From positions 1 through 64,000 of the forward strand of contig MU385972.1 of NCBI GenBank assembly GCA_022497145.1: a stretch of 64,000 nt of DNA, written 5' to 3'. This document shows positions 48,593 through 60,919 of this stretch, piece by piece. The DNA is from Rostrohypoxylon terebratum (Eukaryota; Ascomycota; Sordariomycetes; Xylariales; Hypoxylaceae). The notes under the pieces are model-generated. The model did no database searches. It was not told the DNA's origin and saw only the letters and a list, made by a program, of their open reading frames with translations. The translations under genes and the position numbers were made by a program. Numbering within the stretch: position 1 is the first letter of the stretch; the number at the start of each line of letters is the position of its first letter.

Positions 48593-51454
48593 TTAAGACG
48601 GACGACGGCGCTTGACATCTAAGAAATATGTTAGCGGATGGAGAAAAAAGCTCTTAGATTTACTACCTACCGTTCTGTCCAGTGGAGTCATCAAGCAGGT
48701 CTGAGATGGACCTGCGACGTTTTCCAGATGAAGGCGACACTTGTACCGTTGTTTTAGGAGCTGTTGTAGTTTCGTTCTTAACATCCTCGTCATCCGACTC
48801 CCACGTAATTTCGTCATCTATTGGGGTTTTCAAGTTTGTTGACGCTGCGTCTGAAGCGGCGGGGGGGTCTTCTTGGCCTTCCTCATTCTCTTCTCCATCA
48901 TCGTCTGAGTAGTCGATTTCATCATTGTCATCGCCGTTGAGGGTGACAGTGGCGCTAGTAACCTCGGAATGGGCGACATCGACCAATTCGTTCGTCGGCG
49001 GCGTGTGCTGGTTCGAAGCACTAGTTTCGGCGGTAGCTACAGTAGTAGGTTTATCTAGATTCACACCGTCATGGCTTCGTGGAGACGCATTGACCTGTTG
49101 ATCTTTAGGGAGAGAGGTGTTAGTCAAGATAACAAGTGATTTCGTTTGTTCAAGGAGAAAGGACAATTCAGCGGACGAGACTATCGGCCACTGGAAAGTA
49201 GGACTGCTTTGATAATGCGGCTCGGTATTCGGAGCGGCTACAGGAAGACCTGATGAGGCTGGCGCGTCTGGCATCGAGATATCGAGCTGATCAAGAGAAA
49301 GCTCGAAACAATCCTGACACTGACAGTTGACCAGTCCGGTATGGTTGAAAAGAGTAGAGAAATGTAAAGGACTAAGAGGAGGATTGGTATTACCCTGCTT
49401 CAGCGAAGAGAGGTCCAGTTCGTCGTCAGAGAAGTCGATCACTTCACCATTAACGTCTGCCTCGTTGTTCTCTTCCGTATTCAGTCTGGAAACCTCTGTA
49501 GCTTCCTCTGCCTGCCCATCTAGTTCCTCCGATTCCCCATGTGCTTCTGCAGCCGGGGTATGAGCTACTGATGACTTTGGTTCCACATGCTCTTCGGGAT
49601 CATTGTCGTGCTCTTCATCTTCGCCTTCCGCACGATGATCGTCTTCATCGGACTCGTAAGATATTTCGGCTTCCTCGCCTCGAGCTGGCGACTTTGAGCT
49701 ATGTCTGGTCTCGTCTTCTTCGCCTTCAGATGAGGCGTATGGACTATGGTCTCCAGGGTGATCTGCCTGCTCATCATGAATAGGCGTCGTTTCGCGATAA
49801 ACGGCAATTTCAGAGAGTCCACGGCCCGCGTTTGCGCTATCTAGAAGAGCCACAAGGCGCTTGTAGCAATTAGGTCTTACCATAAGATACATGTAGAGGC
49901 ATGGTGCTGCTTCTACTCCGTCGTTCTTTACAAGATTATCGTAGAGACCAAGAATGTCACCAAAAGTCCACTCTTCAAGCATACCTCCTGAAGAAGTCTA
50001 GAATACAGTTAGCTCTAGTAGACTTGGCGTGAAGTCGAGGGGGGGGTGATAAATACCTCGGAAAATTCCAATCCTAATCCATCGACATGCATTACCAACT
50101 CATCGAGAATAGATAGTTCATCTGCAATGACCTCTCGCAAATTTGCAAGAAATTCACCAAGAGGAAGCTCCATGGTTGACATATCACGCAAAAAGTACTG
50201 GTTAGGATCATCATCTTCGGACTTAGCGAAGAGTCTATAATCCGTCTGGCCATATGAAATGTACATCTCATGGCGTGTGGCGATAGAAAGGGGATGCTCA
50301 GCTCGGATTTTGCTCATAGGAGGAACATGATTATCTCGATCAGCATCTGCTGCTTCTTGATCCTCGTTTTCGGGGTTATTAGATCGGCTACGTGCCTCGT
50401 CAACATCCTGGGCTTTGATCTCTCCCTGACGAGGGGAATGAACAGATTCTTGGTCATTGGCGTGCTCGGCATACGCGTTGCCACCTATTTCTTGTTCGAA
50501 ATCCCCAAGGCCAGGTTCGAGACCAGTCTCGTCTTCTTGAACCAAATGCTCATTTACTGATTGATAACTGGAAGCTAGAGAAGCCGAAGGATTTTCTTTA
50601 TGCTCAGCAGAGATTTCGCCTTGTAAGTGTCCGATCTCGGGTACTTCATCTTGGTAGGCCTCAAGTTCTTGAACTTCGTGGGCGGTATTACCTTGACTAG
50701 CATCCCCGTTTGATTGGACATCATCATGATTATCCTGAAGGTCACCTTCACTGGGAACGGATCCTTCCGCAGGCTGTTGAGGTTCAGAATCAAACGTGAT
50801 GGTTTGCTCTTCATTTGTCACACCCTCGGCTACGTCTTCGGGATTATTATCATTAAGGCCATCATCGCTAGGAGCTTTTGTGTCATTTCTAATGTCGGAC
50901 AATCCAAAGTCTTGGGTATCTACCCCCTCTGCAAGAATTGCGGCATCGTGGGGTAGATGGCCACTTGTTGAATCAAGAGCAGTAGAGTCAGTTTGTGCTA
51001 CTTCAACTTCGTTCGCGTTGCTGATGGGGTAGGTCGATGTCTCTAACCAGCTGGCTTCACCAACATTTACAACAGTAGAGTTGTCTACATCGGCGTTCTC
51101 AGCATAGTCGATCTCCGCGACGGTTTCGAGGGTGTCCTCATGTAAAGCAGTGTGTTGCCACAAATTCTCGTCAGGATCACCGAGGTCAATCTCGATGTCA
51201 TTAACAGTCGCAGCTCCCTCGTTGTGTTCGATATCGTCGGCATCAATCATGCCATATGATGCATCATCCCCCTCCGCCATCAACTCGTCTCTCATATCGG
51301 TATTAAAGTTCTGTATCTCCTGGGCTTGATCAAAATCTGCAAGTTCTAGATCCTCGTCGGGTTGTCCGACCGCGAAATCGAGGTCTATGTCAATGTCTTC
51401 TCCGAACCCGGTGTGACCAAAATCGGTCGTGATCTCCATTTCCTCTCCAGGCAT
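48593..51454 (-). CDS. large acidic protein of unknown function, probably nuclear
   Basis: Three exons: 51454-50057, 49997-48671 and 48618-48593, with introns of 59 and 52 bp; 916 residues. The last exon encodes only the final residues (N)DVKRRRPS, chosen because it continues a basic tail after KRRRSISDLL. Both ends are extremely rich in Asp, Glu, Asn and Ser with little predicted structure. Residues about 387-530 look folded: RHEMYISYGQTDYRLFAKSE, YFLRDMSTMELPLGEFLANLR, DELVMHVDGLGLEFSE and, across the intron, LEEWTFGDILGLYDNLVKND and PCLYMYLMVRPNCYKRLVALL. Basic KRRR clusters at the C-terminus could be nuclear localisation signals. An in-frame ATG at 51481 would add nine residues. No named family was recognised; acidic nuclear chaperone or chromatin factors are possible but unproven. 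Confidence 0.82.
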
Positions 51455-52941
51455 TGTAGCAGATCGCCTAGATTGGCGCAACTAACCGGAAAGGGATGTA
51501 GGATGTAGAATGATTGAGATATTGGCACCCCCAGATAATATTATTATCCTTGCGAAGATTATATCGGTAACTCAGATAAATAGGTACCTATTAGGTATCA
51601 AGGGATTCTTGAAAGGGAAAAAGAGGATAGATAAAAATGTTAAGATGAATAACGCATGGATTAAGCGAAATGGCAAGGTGTTGGGTTAACAAAGCAGCTG
51701 AGTTGGCAGTAAAGAATGTCTACTTCCGGGAAAGGAAGTGCAAGATTTCCACCCTTTTAATGATCCGTGGTAACTGCTATGAATTTGGGATGGCGCTTCG
51801 AAGCTGCTTTGTACGTGAAGTGGTAGAGGTACAAGGTCAAATAGAGTGACGGTAATCCCACTTATTTTATTAACCCCTGATGATTCTGTCTCGTGTTATT
51901 GCTGGTAGGCTGGTTATGAGATTGGCATGAATGGTATTAATGGTGAGTCAGGAGGGGAACACAAAGGAATCATTTGTCGTGAATAGTATTTCAGCAGCCG
52001 AAATCCCAATGCTGTTGACTTGCGATAGCCGCGTCGTAGAGGTGGGTCGGGTAGATGGGAATACGTCGTAATTACTATGTAGGTCGATTTGATCTAAAAG
52101 ATCCTGGTGGTGCTTAAGAATAATGACCTGCGTCAAAATCCTCGATGGCGGTGAAATCGAACACGATGGTTCTTTCGGTAGAGACTATTATCAGTCGTAG
52201 TGGGCGGTAGAATTCACGCGGATCGGGCAACGTAGGCTGCGTGAGTACGGTCGCAAGGAATCGAAAGTATCTTAGCTGACGCGTTACGCACGTGCAAGAT
52301 TTTGGGGAAGGTTGTGGTAAGTTCGACGGATGTCGAAAATGAATTAGAATAGGAAAATGAGTCGGGTTCTGATGGAACGAAAGATGAAGTTGTAAAGGGA
52401 AGAGTTAAAAATTGTATTCAATGTGAACGTGAAGTAGCAATATAATCATTTAATGGTCGGGCTAAAATAAGTTAGAGCGTACTTCGTACGCAGTGTAAAA
52501 TGGAAGGTAAGATCCAAGGTTAGCGGGATATTATTAAGTAAACCCTGCAGCTGCCTTTGAGTTACACTAGTCTGGCACGTCCCCACTTTCCCACTTACCA
52601 TTCAGATCTGTTTATTGGGAAGCTCCCATCAATCTAAGATAGCTGGAGGTACTAGGTACGATACATAGATACACTCGGATAAATATCGGCTATTCCTCGA
52701 GAAGTCTGGCCAATTCGAACATGTGGCTTGACAGGGGCTGGTGCAACTTATTCAAGCACCACATTTCTATGGAAGGTGAATTGGCTTCATCTTTAGTAGA
52801 ACATTGGAACTTTTAGGACCTTACAACCCATAGCAGCCAGCCTCAAAGTAATAGACGAACCCCCTTTTTGTGGGATAACTTGATCTCTCGCACCATTCTC
52901 GTCTGTCTATTGAAGCTGCGCTTCGAATACATACATACAAA
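51455..52941. promoter_or_regulatory. divergent intergenic region between the acidic protein gene and RET2
   Basis: About 1.5 kb between the start codons of two divergent genes. No coding signal is present. It contains GGTACCTATTAGGTA and AGGTACTAGGTACG tracts (51580-51597, 52647-52660). The 70 bp before the coatomer gene are CT-rich with ATACATACA just before the ATG. Confidence 0.45.
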
Positions 52942-54693
52942 ATGGTAATACTTCGTTCTAAATACCGTAGCTAGATTTGCTAAACTCTTGATTCACACCA
53001 GGTCGTCCTAGCCGCATCCATCTGCACTCGAGGCGGGAAGGCTGTCCTTTCGAGGCAGTTTCGCGAAATGCCTAGATCGCGAATCGAAGCGCTCCTAGCA
53101 TCCTTCCCTAAGCTTGCCGATTCCGGAACCCAACACACGACCGTTGAACAAGACAATGTCCGCTTCGTTTACCAACCCTTGGACGAGCTCTATATGGTCC
53201 TCATTACCAACCGCCAGTCCAACATCTTGCAAGACATCGACTCCCTCCACTTATTTGCCCAAGTTGTCACCAGCACATGTAGGACGTTGGATGAGCGAGA
53301 GATCGTCAAGAATGCCTACGAACTTCTTAGCGCTTTCGACGAATTGGTTTCTCTTGGTTACCGGGAAAATCTCACCATCAGCCAGATCAAGACCTTCTTA
53401 GAAATGGAAAGCCACGAGGAGCGTATCCAGGAGATCATCGCACGAGTATGTCGCTTTCCTATGAAGATCAATCGTTATCTTATTAACATTCTTCTAGAAC
53501 AAGGAACTTGAGGCCACTGAGGAGCGCAAGCGAAAGGCTAAGCAACTAGAGCTGCAGCGAAAGGAATCCGCGAGAAGTGGTCGACCTGGTGCGCCTCGAA
53601 CACCCGTGTACCCGACATATACTCCCCCCACCCGTCCTACGCCTTCGGATACGTACGATACCTATGAGGCTGAGAAGAACAAGACGCACAAGTATGAAAA
53701 ATCGCAGCTGTGGAAGATCTCGAGGCTAACAGAAACATAGGACAACCGTAATGAAGGGCAAGGGCATGCAACTAGGCAAGAAATCGAAAACAACAGACAT
53801 GTTTGAGCGCGTTCGAGGAGATATGGGAGCCGAAGTAGACGAGTCACCGCTAGTACCATCTGCCCCGACCCCTGTTGCTGAACCCGCCGCTCCACGGATT
53901 TCCTCCACCTTAGATCGCGACGCAATCCACATCACCATCAACGAGTCTATTACTGCGAAATTGTCAAGGGAAGGTTCTCTAAACTCCCTAACCGTCACCG
54001 GCGACCTAGCACTCAAGATCTCGGATCCTAGTTTGACGAAGATAAAGCTCGACCTTGCAGCGAATGCATCCCACGGCGCACAGTTCCGTACTCATCCCAA
54101 TGTCGACCGTAACCTCTTCGCAAGCTCGAAAGTGATCCAGATGAGCAATGTAGCACGCGGTTTCCCTGTCAACAATGCTGTTGGGGTCCTGCGATGGAGA
54201 GCTACGCCGAAAACTGATGATACGAGCGCTTTGCCCATTAGTTTCACAGTTTGGGTGAACAAGGGATCAGGAGGCAACTTCACCATCACGGTTGAATACG
54301 AGCTCACTGGAGGGGATACGCTAAAGGATGTTTCCGTTGTCATTCCGTACGCCACAAGCGAGCCGTCTGTGTCTAGCTTTGATGCTACTTACGAAGTCTC
54401 GGGAGATAGTCTCGAGTGGACCATCGGTACAATTAGTGACGACAATCCCAATGGCTCGTTTGAGTTTGACGCCCAAGCCGATGACGAGAATGAGTTTTTC
54501 CCCATGCAAGTGCGGTTCTCGAAGACGGCTCCTTTTATTGACGTCGATGTAAGTTTATGTTATTGCTACGCCTTGAGTAATTTGTTATATTAACACTTCC
54601 TAGGTCACGTCTGTATCGCTGGTGGAGGAAAATGAAGAGGTCACATTTTCTAAAGATATTAGATCGGTGGCTGATCAGTACTTGGTTGAGTAG
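52942..54693 (+). CDS. RET2: coatomer subunit delta
   Basis: COPI coat subunit for Golgi-to-ER retrograde transport. Five exons: 52942-52944 (ATG alone), 53002-53445, 53498-53691, 53741-54548 and 54604-54693; 512 residues, matching the family. The start MVVLAASICTRGGKAVLSRQFREM is the longin-like N-terminus; NAYELLSAFDELVSLGYRE and FLEMESHEERIQEIIAR follow. A linker with KELEATEERKRKAKQLE is a short coiled coil. KGKGMQLGKKSKTTDMFERVR precedes the C-terminal mu-homology domain, which contains ITAKLSREGSLNSLTVTGDL, LKISDPSLTKIKL, FRTHPNVDRNLF and LEWTIGTISDDNPNGSFEF. The first intron directly after the start codon is conserved in style with other fungal trafficking genes. Confidence 0.97.
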
Positions 54694-55340
54694 AAGCTCA
54701 CTTGGATGGGTACTAATGAGTCAAGTATGAAATGAAGGCCTCTGAAAGGACTGTTGACGTGAAGCTATGTAGAGCAATGGTCTAAATAGAGCATGCCACT
54801 AGTAATGGATTGTGAATAATGACAATTATGCTATCATCAAAACTTGACAAGTGGAGATATTCTATTGAATTTATTCGTACCTTGTAAGAATATCAAAGGT
54901 ATTCTTCGTAGATGTGAATTGAATGTAGAAGTTCATTCACTGACGTAAAGGTCAAGGCTTGTGACAGTTCATATGACACAGGTTGAAAATGATACCGTAT
55001 TTAACCCTGTATTGACAACTGTGTGTAGTGGAATAATATGGATGTCTCCAGCAGCGGAACCATCAAATTTAGCGCTCTGTGTCCCCAATAAACTGCCCGG
55101 AATTTGGAGACGCGACGTAAAAGATGGCAGGCGCCATACAAGTACATACAAGGAATTTCTCAAAGCAAGACAACCTTAAAGCCTAAGTACATGGAACTTT
55201 GAACCTCTTGACTAAATCAACTAACAACTAACAACTAAAAATTGACAATTGACAAGGTTTACAGCTTTCATTTGGTATAAGATGCACGATGGTTAGCAAA
55301 TCATCAGATTCTCTTGAAGTCTCCACTCTTAAGAGTAGCC
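54694..55340. other. intergenic region between RET2 and APC4
   Basis: Contains the RET2 3' flank and the APC4 promoter. A CTAACAACTAACAACTAA direct repeat lies near 55217-55236, roughly 110 bp before the APC4 start. No gene seen. Confidence 0.45.
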
Positions 55341-58013
55341 ATGACTAAACCAATTGAGCTCACGCTCCTCAGTGAATCACGACTTGATCCCCGGCCACAT
55401 AATGGCCTCCTCACCTATAATCCCAGTATCGAACTCTTCGCCGGCGCAGCTGGTCCTAAGACGCTCCAGATTTGGCGATCAAATAGCCAGGTTGTGACAA
55501 AGAGCAGTCAGCGCGGTGATCGAGACAGCGTCGAGGCTCTCTGCTGGAAAGCTGATGGTAAGTTATCCTTATCTAGTGAAGGTAGTGAAGGTAGTGAAGG
55601 AATAGCTCATAACTCTGACAAATACTAGGCCAATTCCTTGCCGTTGGATGGAGTGATGGAGTTGTTAGGTTGATGGGGCTAGAGACAAATAAGGCCGTTC
55701 ACCAGATGCCCATATGCGAGGCAGGCAAGTCTCGCATTACTTGTATCGGCTGGGGACGTAACAATTCTGGAAAACGCCCAGACTCGGCCACTGCGGCTTC
55801 GTCTCTACCCCTAGAAGATGTTTTACCCACAGGACTTTTCCCCAGTGGCAAGAAGTCCATTGTGGACCTCCCTCGAGAACTTACTTTTCTCGAAGTCGAA
55901 ACCGCCTTACCAAAGCTCAGTCCTTTACCTGCATCAGGGGGTTCAGGGTAAGGCATAATGCTATCCGTATCATAGCCACTCACTAATTGGTTATCAGTGA
56001 CGACTCGTTCGTGTTTACTACAAGAGCGTCATTGGAATTTCTATTCCAACCCTTCTCTCCTCATGACAGCGATAAGGTTGATGTAATGATCGTCGGCACC
56101 GATGATGGGCAAATACATGTCAGCATATACGACTCGTTCATCATCGGAACATTTAACTACACCCTACCGCAACCCTCGGAGAGGGGTGTCTCCTTACAAC
56201 TGTGCCATCACGCTTCCCATCCTAATCTATCAACACACATTCTAGTTTTCAGGCCTTCCAAGGACGACAAGGCATCGACTATATATCTTATTCCTATGGA
56301 TCTAACCTTCATACACTCCTCACCAGAGAATCTATCCCTACTAGCTTCTAAGACTACGACTCTACAGAAGCTCTTAAGATACGTTAAGCAGGTGCAAATG
56401 CACATGATACACGAGTGGCAATCAACTCGAGAGCTTCCGACGCGGTTCTTGAATAGCATTAATGAGACACTGCGGGAGTCAGAGAAGTATGGCGAAATGA
56501 CGATCGGGCAAGCGCTATACCACTCAGTCGTAACAGGTCACACCTTTCCAGAAGTCAAAGAATGGTTAATTGACCAGCTGGCAGAAAGGGTAAGCATATC
56601 CATATTTCGTCTACATCTTATCAAATTAACCCACCACAGGGACATAAACGATGGGATAAGGCTGTCGTATCAGGCCTTCAGGCACTTCGTAGTCTTGTTC
56701 ATGAGAATTTTCTACCGGCACTCGAGCGCATCGGTATCATCCTTAGCCGTCTCCTCGGAATTGCGCGATTCCATGAGTCGAAGGCTGAGACTGGCTTCAC
56801 TAGTGCGCAAATTACCAGAGTCATGGATATCGTGTCATGCTTGATGCTGGTAGGCAACAAGATCCTGTTGATCGTCATGGAAGAGCTGGAACTATTCCAA
56901 TCTTTCTCAATCTGGCTCCGTCACGAGATCGATAGGCTCGCATCTTCATCGGGGACAGATGACTTAACAGAGAAAGAGGCAACAATGGAACATGGAAAAA
57001 TTCTAGCCTACATTCAACAATACATGTCTACGAGTCCCTTGCGGCATCACCTTAGTAACGTTTCCACAGAGAACTCGGAGAAAGGCCGTCGGCAAGCAGA
57101 AGGTGGAAGTTCCCTATTAGAACTACTTAGCAAGCAGCTCAAGAAGCATGATACCGGACAGCCCGACGAAAGCGTATTCTCGCAGGTTGAGTTTCTATGT
57201 GGATACTTGGACGACAAGACAGATGCTATTTTCGAAGGTATCGCAGAGGCCGAAAAGCGGAGTGTGCGATTTGGCCAGCCAGCCGCATTCAAACTGGAGA
57301 ATAAAATTTCCATGATCGATGTTTCTATGTCTGTCAGTTCTAATCATGTAAGATGCCAAACATGCGTTAATTGACCCCGTTCTGATGCTAATTTGGATAT
57401 TTCAGAGTGCGCCTCAGGCGGTGACATACACGGCGCTTACGACTGAGAAGAAAGAGCATACTGGTATGTACCGCTTATTCGTTGTGCAATACATGGTGAG
57501 AAAATACTAACTTTCTCCTAGTTTACATCTTCCGAACAAGTATGAGCGTGCTCAATGGGATCAGTGGGCCTGTCACAACCTCCGTCTCCTGCATGCAGCT
57601 TGGCGACGGAAGAGTGCTTAATCTAAAATTTCTGTGCAACAACAGCCTGCTCGTCCTGTGGGCTCCTGAAGGTAACTAACTACAAGCCACTCATCACTCA
57701 TTCAATGCTTTACCTCTGCTAATGTCCGCTAGACCAAACCCCGCGTATCATCAGAATCCCCCATAAGTCCGACGAGTTGGGCTATCAACCATATAACTCC
57801 GGGGACAGCATAAACCCCCACGTTCTCAGCAACGACCAAGTCACCAGCGTGTTCACGAACTTGACGATACCCTGCGAGCCGAGTTTTGCGCCCGCGCTTA
57901 TGGAGGTTAACGAGGCTTGCTCGGAACGCGGTCATATACCGCCGCGGGTCTGCTTGTTAGGGGGTGATTTGCAGACGTATAAGGTCTTCGCGTTGCCGGA
58001 GGATGAGTTTTAG
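55341..58013 (+). CDS. APC4: anaphase-promoting complex subunit 4
   Basis: Structural subunit of the APC/C ubiquitin ligase. Seven exons: 55341-55557, 55629-55947, 55998-56589, 56640-57347, 57406-57463, 57522-57671 and 57733-58013; 774 residues, all junctions in frame. The N-terminal WD40-like part has GLLTYNPSIELFAGAAGPKTLQIWR and GQFLAVGWSDGVVRLMG. The middle helical APC4-long domain includes LQKLLRYVKQVQMHMIHEW, SINETLRESEKYGEMTIGQALYHSVVTGHTFPEVKEWLIDQL and GHKRWDKAVVSGLQALRSLVHENFLPALERI. ALYHSVVTG and the following block are typical of the family. The last part returns to beta strands (KFLCNNSLLVLWAPE, RVCLLGGDLQTYKVFALP). The start was chosen as the first in-frame ATG; upstream codons lack a Met. 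Confidence 0.94.
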
Positions 58014-58225
58014 GCTTTGTGGTGGTGCATACCTAAGGTATTTAGTAGTAGTTGAGGTAGATGATAAACTGTGATCCTGACGCTGATGACCCTAAAGATG
58101 GGTACCTATTTCAGATTTCAGTGGCCCTAGTAATACTAGTGAGTAAGCGATTAGGGGGGTTGGCTGGGATTATTAGGGCTGTGGATTAGGCTGTTTGTTT
58201 GCTATGTTCCCCACTGTGCTTTAGG

Positions 58226-58232
58226 TATATAA
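58226..58232 (+). promoter_or_regulatory. TATA box of the 5S rRNA gene
   Basis: TATATAA lies 25-31 bp before the 5S start, the position known to be required upstream of Neurospora 5S genes. Pol III transcription also needs the internal control region within the gene. Confidence 0.75.
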
Positions 58233-58256
58233 GTCTGGTTAGTGGTCTCAACTATC

Positions 58257-58375
58257 ACATACGACCATAGGAGCTAGAGAACTCGGGGTCCCGTCCGCTC
58301 CCCCATAGATAAGCTAGCTACCGCCAGATTAGTAGTTGGGTCGGTGACGACCAGCGAATCCCTGGTGTTGTATGT
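58257..58375 (+). rRNA. 5S ribosomal RNA
   Basis: Single dispersed 5S gene of about 119 nt, as in other filamentous ascomycetes. It begins ACATACGACCATAGG, contains CCCGTCCGCTC and the internal control element TAGTAGTTGGGTCGGTGACG, and ends GAATCCCTGGTGTTGTATGT. The first bases ACATAC pair with GTATGT at the end (helix I). A TATA box lies upstream and a T-run follows directly. It sits 244 bp after APC4 on the same strand. Recognised from sequence memory of fungal 5S RNA. Confidence 0.95.
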
Positions 58376-58382
58376 TTTTTTT
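58375..58382 (+). terminator. Pol III T-run terminator of the 5S gene
   Basis: Eight T residues directly follow the helix I sequence; a second T8 run follows at 58387-58394. Confidence 0.8.
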
Positions 58383-58394
58383 CTATTTTTTTTC

Positions 58395-59866
58395 TTCACT
58401 TTTCGTTGAAAATATCTTTTTTTACGCAGAGGCGTGGTGGTTTATAATAGTGCGGAGAATTCGTGGATTTTTGTGGCTGGGGGTAATGCAAGCCAGGTGT
58501 AATATTTACTTGCAACACTTATAAAAACCTTTTAATTGATCAAATCACCATTTTAAAACAATCATCTTTGCTTTTGTGGACTGTCTCGATTGAAATGGGA
58601 TATCGGAGCGAGAATAGGTAAAAAATGCATTGTAGTTGCGAGTAAAAGGCGAGCAGTGCGCCGTCATGTCATTGATAGGAAACCAGAACCTTAACCAAAC
58701 ACCATTTCAAATCACCCAGTAACGTACGCCAACGGAACCCCTGATTTAGTACAATATTTCAGGCTCTAACTTTAGGGGGGAGAGTGCGAAATATGCCAGC
58801 AGATACTTTCCCTTTGAACAATGCCCCCAGGCTCGAGAGGACTCATCCAGCACCATCTCGATTTTGGGCCTCCTAAACAGCTTCTAGACACAGAATGTGA
58901 AACTCACATCAAATTGATTGCAAGATCTCTTGATATCTATTCAATTGGGCTCTTCTACACTTGACAGTATTCACATTGAAGGATTTACAGGCCTTGACCG
59001 ATCCTAGATCGCTGAAGCAAACCGTCCAAACTCCGAGTAGAGGCGTAAAGGCCATCGAGACTTAAGAACAGAAAGTCGTTAGAAAAAAGACTATCTGGAA
59101 TACGAGAGGGCGAACTTTCCAGGAAGATCTTCTATCAAAAAAGGAGAACCAATTTCTGGGAGTGCCAGGAACAAGTGTTGGGGGAGTCCGGAGGCTGTTG
59201 CGGTTCTAACCCGCGAACTTTTGACAAAACAGTATCTGATGTGAGGCAGTTAAGCACTACTTATCGTCATGAGTTATCCATAATACGAAAGCTTTGACAT
59301 TCCCTGGAGATGCCCTTGTTCGCATTTTCTTGAATTGCTTCTGCTTTAAGTAATACATATTACGACAGATTCACATCGGGTCTTCCCATCCTATTGTTTC
59401 ATATTGGGCTGTTATGGAAACCGACATCTACCTTGAGTTGAAGGGCGCCCGAACGCTCTGGTGAGAATATCTGCCTCCCGTCTTGGAGTAGGGCTGGCTG
59501 AAAAGGTGGCACTGGATGGTGCTGGATGAATTTGGCGAAATGTCCCGTGAGAGTGTACGGTATTTCCCCGGAGAGGGTGTTTCCACTGGTTCAATGGAGT
59601 TGGATGAAGAAACGTGACGACGCAAAAACTAGCATACAAGCCATCTACATTCATGATTCTAGACCGAAGTCAGAGTTTTGGTATCCTCCAGCGACGAATA
59701 AAGAAAGCAAACATCTTACGCCTCGATAATCGCTCCTCTCATCGCTTGCAGGCCCTGGTCGTGTTAAGATAGGGGCTGCAGGATAGGGACTGGACTGGAT
59801 TGGTGCTTGGATAGCCTATGTCTCTTCACCTTTATATTCGGCCCCGATATCGAGTTGAAATCGCGA
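58395..59866. other. intergenic region between two 5S-like sequences
   Basis: About 1.5 kb without a recognisable gene. Open frames are under 85 codons and occur on both strands without motifs. Confidence 0.4.
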
Positions 59867-59991
59867 TTTTACGATGACTCCTATCATCGAATGCTCTTAT
59901 TTCCATCGTTTCCCCAGATATTTCCCAAACCCCTGCTCGTACTGGTAGTTGAGGCTGTGGTGACCAACGAATCCTTGATGTTGTACGCATG
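59867..59991 (+). pseudogene. degenerate 5S rRNA-like sequence
   Basis: This stretch aligns along its length to the 5S gene at 58257. Shared parts include TACGA near the start, TCG/TTTCCCC matching the CCGTCCGCTCCCCC area, GGTAGTTGAGGCTGTGGTGACC matching the internal control region, and CGAATCCTTGATGTTGTACG matching the 3' end. Many differences are transitions, several of C-to-T or G-to-A type. A TTATATT element lies at about 59832-59838, near position -29, and CCTTTT follows the end. Helix I pairing appears lost. It is either a pseudogene or a highly diverged 5S variant. Confidence 0.7.
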
Positions 59992-60205
59992 TCCTTTTGA
60001 ACTAGACAACTAGATCCCCGGCTTAGCTTCCTTCGTATGCAAGTAGCTTCTTAATTCGTAATCGTCGATGGGGTAGAATAGGATAGGTGATGCTAGGTAT
60101 TATGATAATGCCTGGATTATAAAATGTTAGGTATCTTCGCACATAGGAGTAGCTTTTTGGCTTTCAAACCGTCACAGGTATAATTGTCCTACCTAAGCTC
60201 AGTTC

Positions 60206-60693
60206 ATGATGGCAACTGTTGAAGCACCGATGGTCACATACAAGGCCGATTGCCACTGCGGGAAAACGCGATTTACAGTGGAATTACCTTATATTCGATC
60301 CTCCAAAGTTAATCGGTGCAACTGCTCGATCTGCACGAGAAACGGCTACCTTCTGGTGTACCCAAAGCGGGATGACGTCAAATTCCAGTCGGGATGGGAC
60401 GAGTTATCGTCATATCGCTTCGGCAACAGTCTCAAATCGCACAAGTTCTGTCCGAAATGCGGCACAAGCGTGCTGATCGACTTCTCGGAATCGGATCGTG
60501 CTATCGAAAGAGAAGTCGTCGTTGTCAACGTAGGTCATTAGATAACCCTAGACGATTTAGTTAGCACATGGATGCTGCCATTGGTCTCCAGATCAGAACC
60601 TTCTAAAGGATTGAGGAAGTCTTTAAAGACTTGACTTTTAGGGATGTGGACGGGAAGAATAAACTTGGACCGCCTTACCAGATTGCGGAATAG
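60206..60693 (+). pseudogene. GFA/CENP-V family zinc protein with interrupted 3' end
   Basis: The first open part (60206-60529, 108 codons) encodes a GFA-type domain: zinc ligands in CHCGKTRF (about residues 16-20), CNCSICTRNG (39-48) and CPKCGTS (84-90). Members resemble the glutathione-dependent formaldehyde-activating enzyme, though most have no proven activity. The frame then reads into VGH and a stop at 60539, directly after a donor-like GTAGGT at 60530. A recognisable family C-terminus follows at 60616-60693 (EVFKDLTFRDVDGKNKLGPP...AE, stop). A natural intron 60530-60591 would give IRTF and then an in-frame TAA at 60604-60606 before RIEEVFKDL. A longer intron to 60615 would avoid the TAA. 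So the gene is either recently broken or spliced unusually. Confidence 0.65.
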
Positions 60694-60919
60694 GCGAAAG
60701 GGCGTTGGGTAAAGGGTAAAGGGTAGGGGTGATATGTTGTGGTTTCATCATTCATCATTCATTCTTCCGATCTCGAAGATGTAGAGTACCCTGAAACTAC
60801 CTACTGTTCTAGCCTGCATAATACAAGCCCTTGATATGTCCCCTAGCGCATAGCTGCCTCTAGTCTAACGGATAGGTACCAACATACACCTCCTAACAGT
60901 ACAATCTTGGTTGCCAAAT

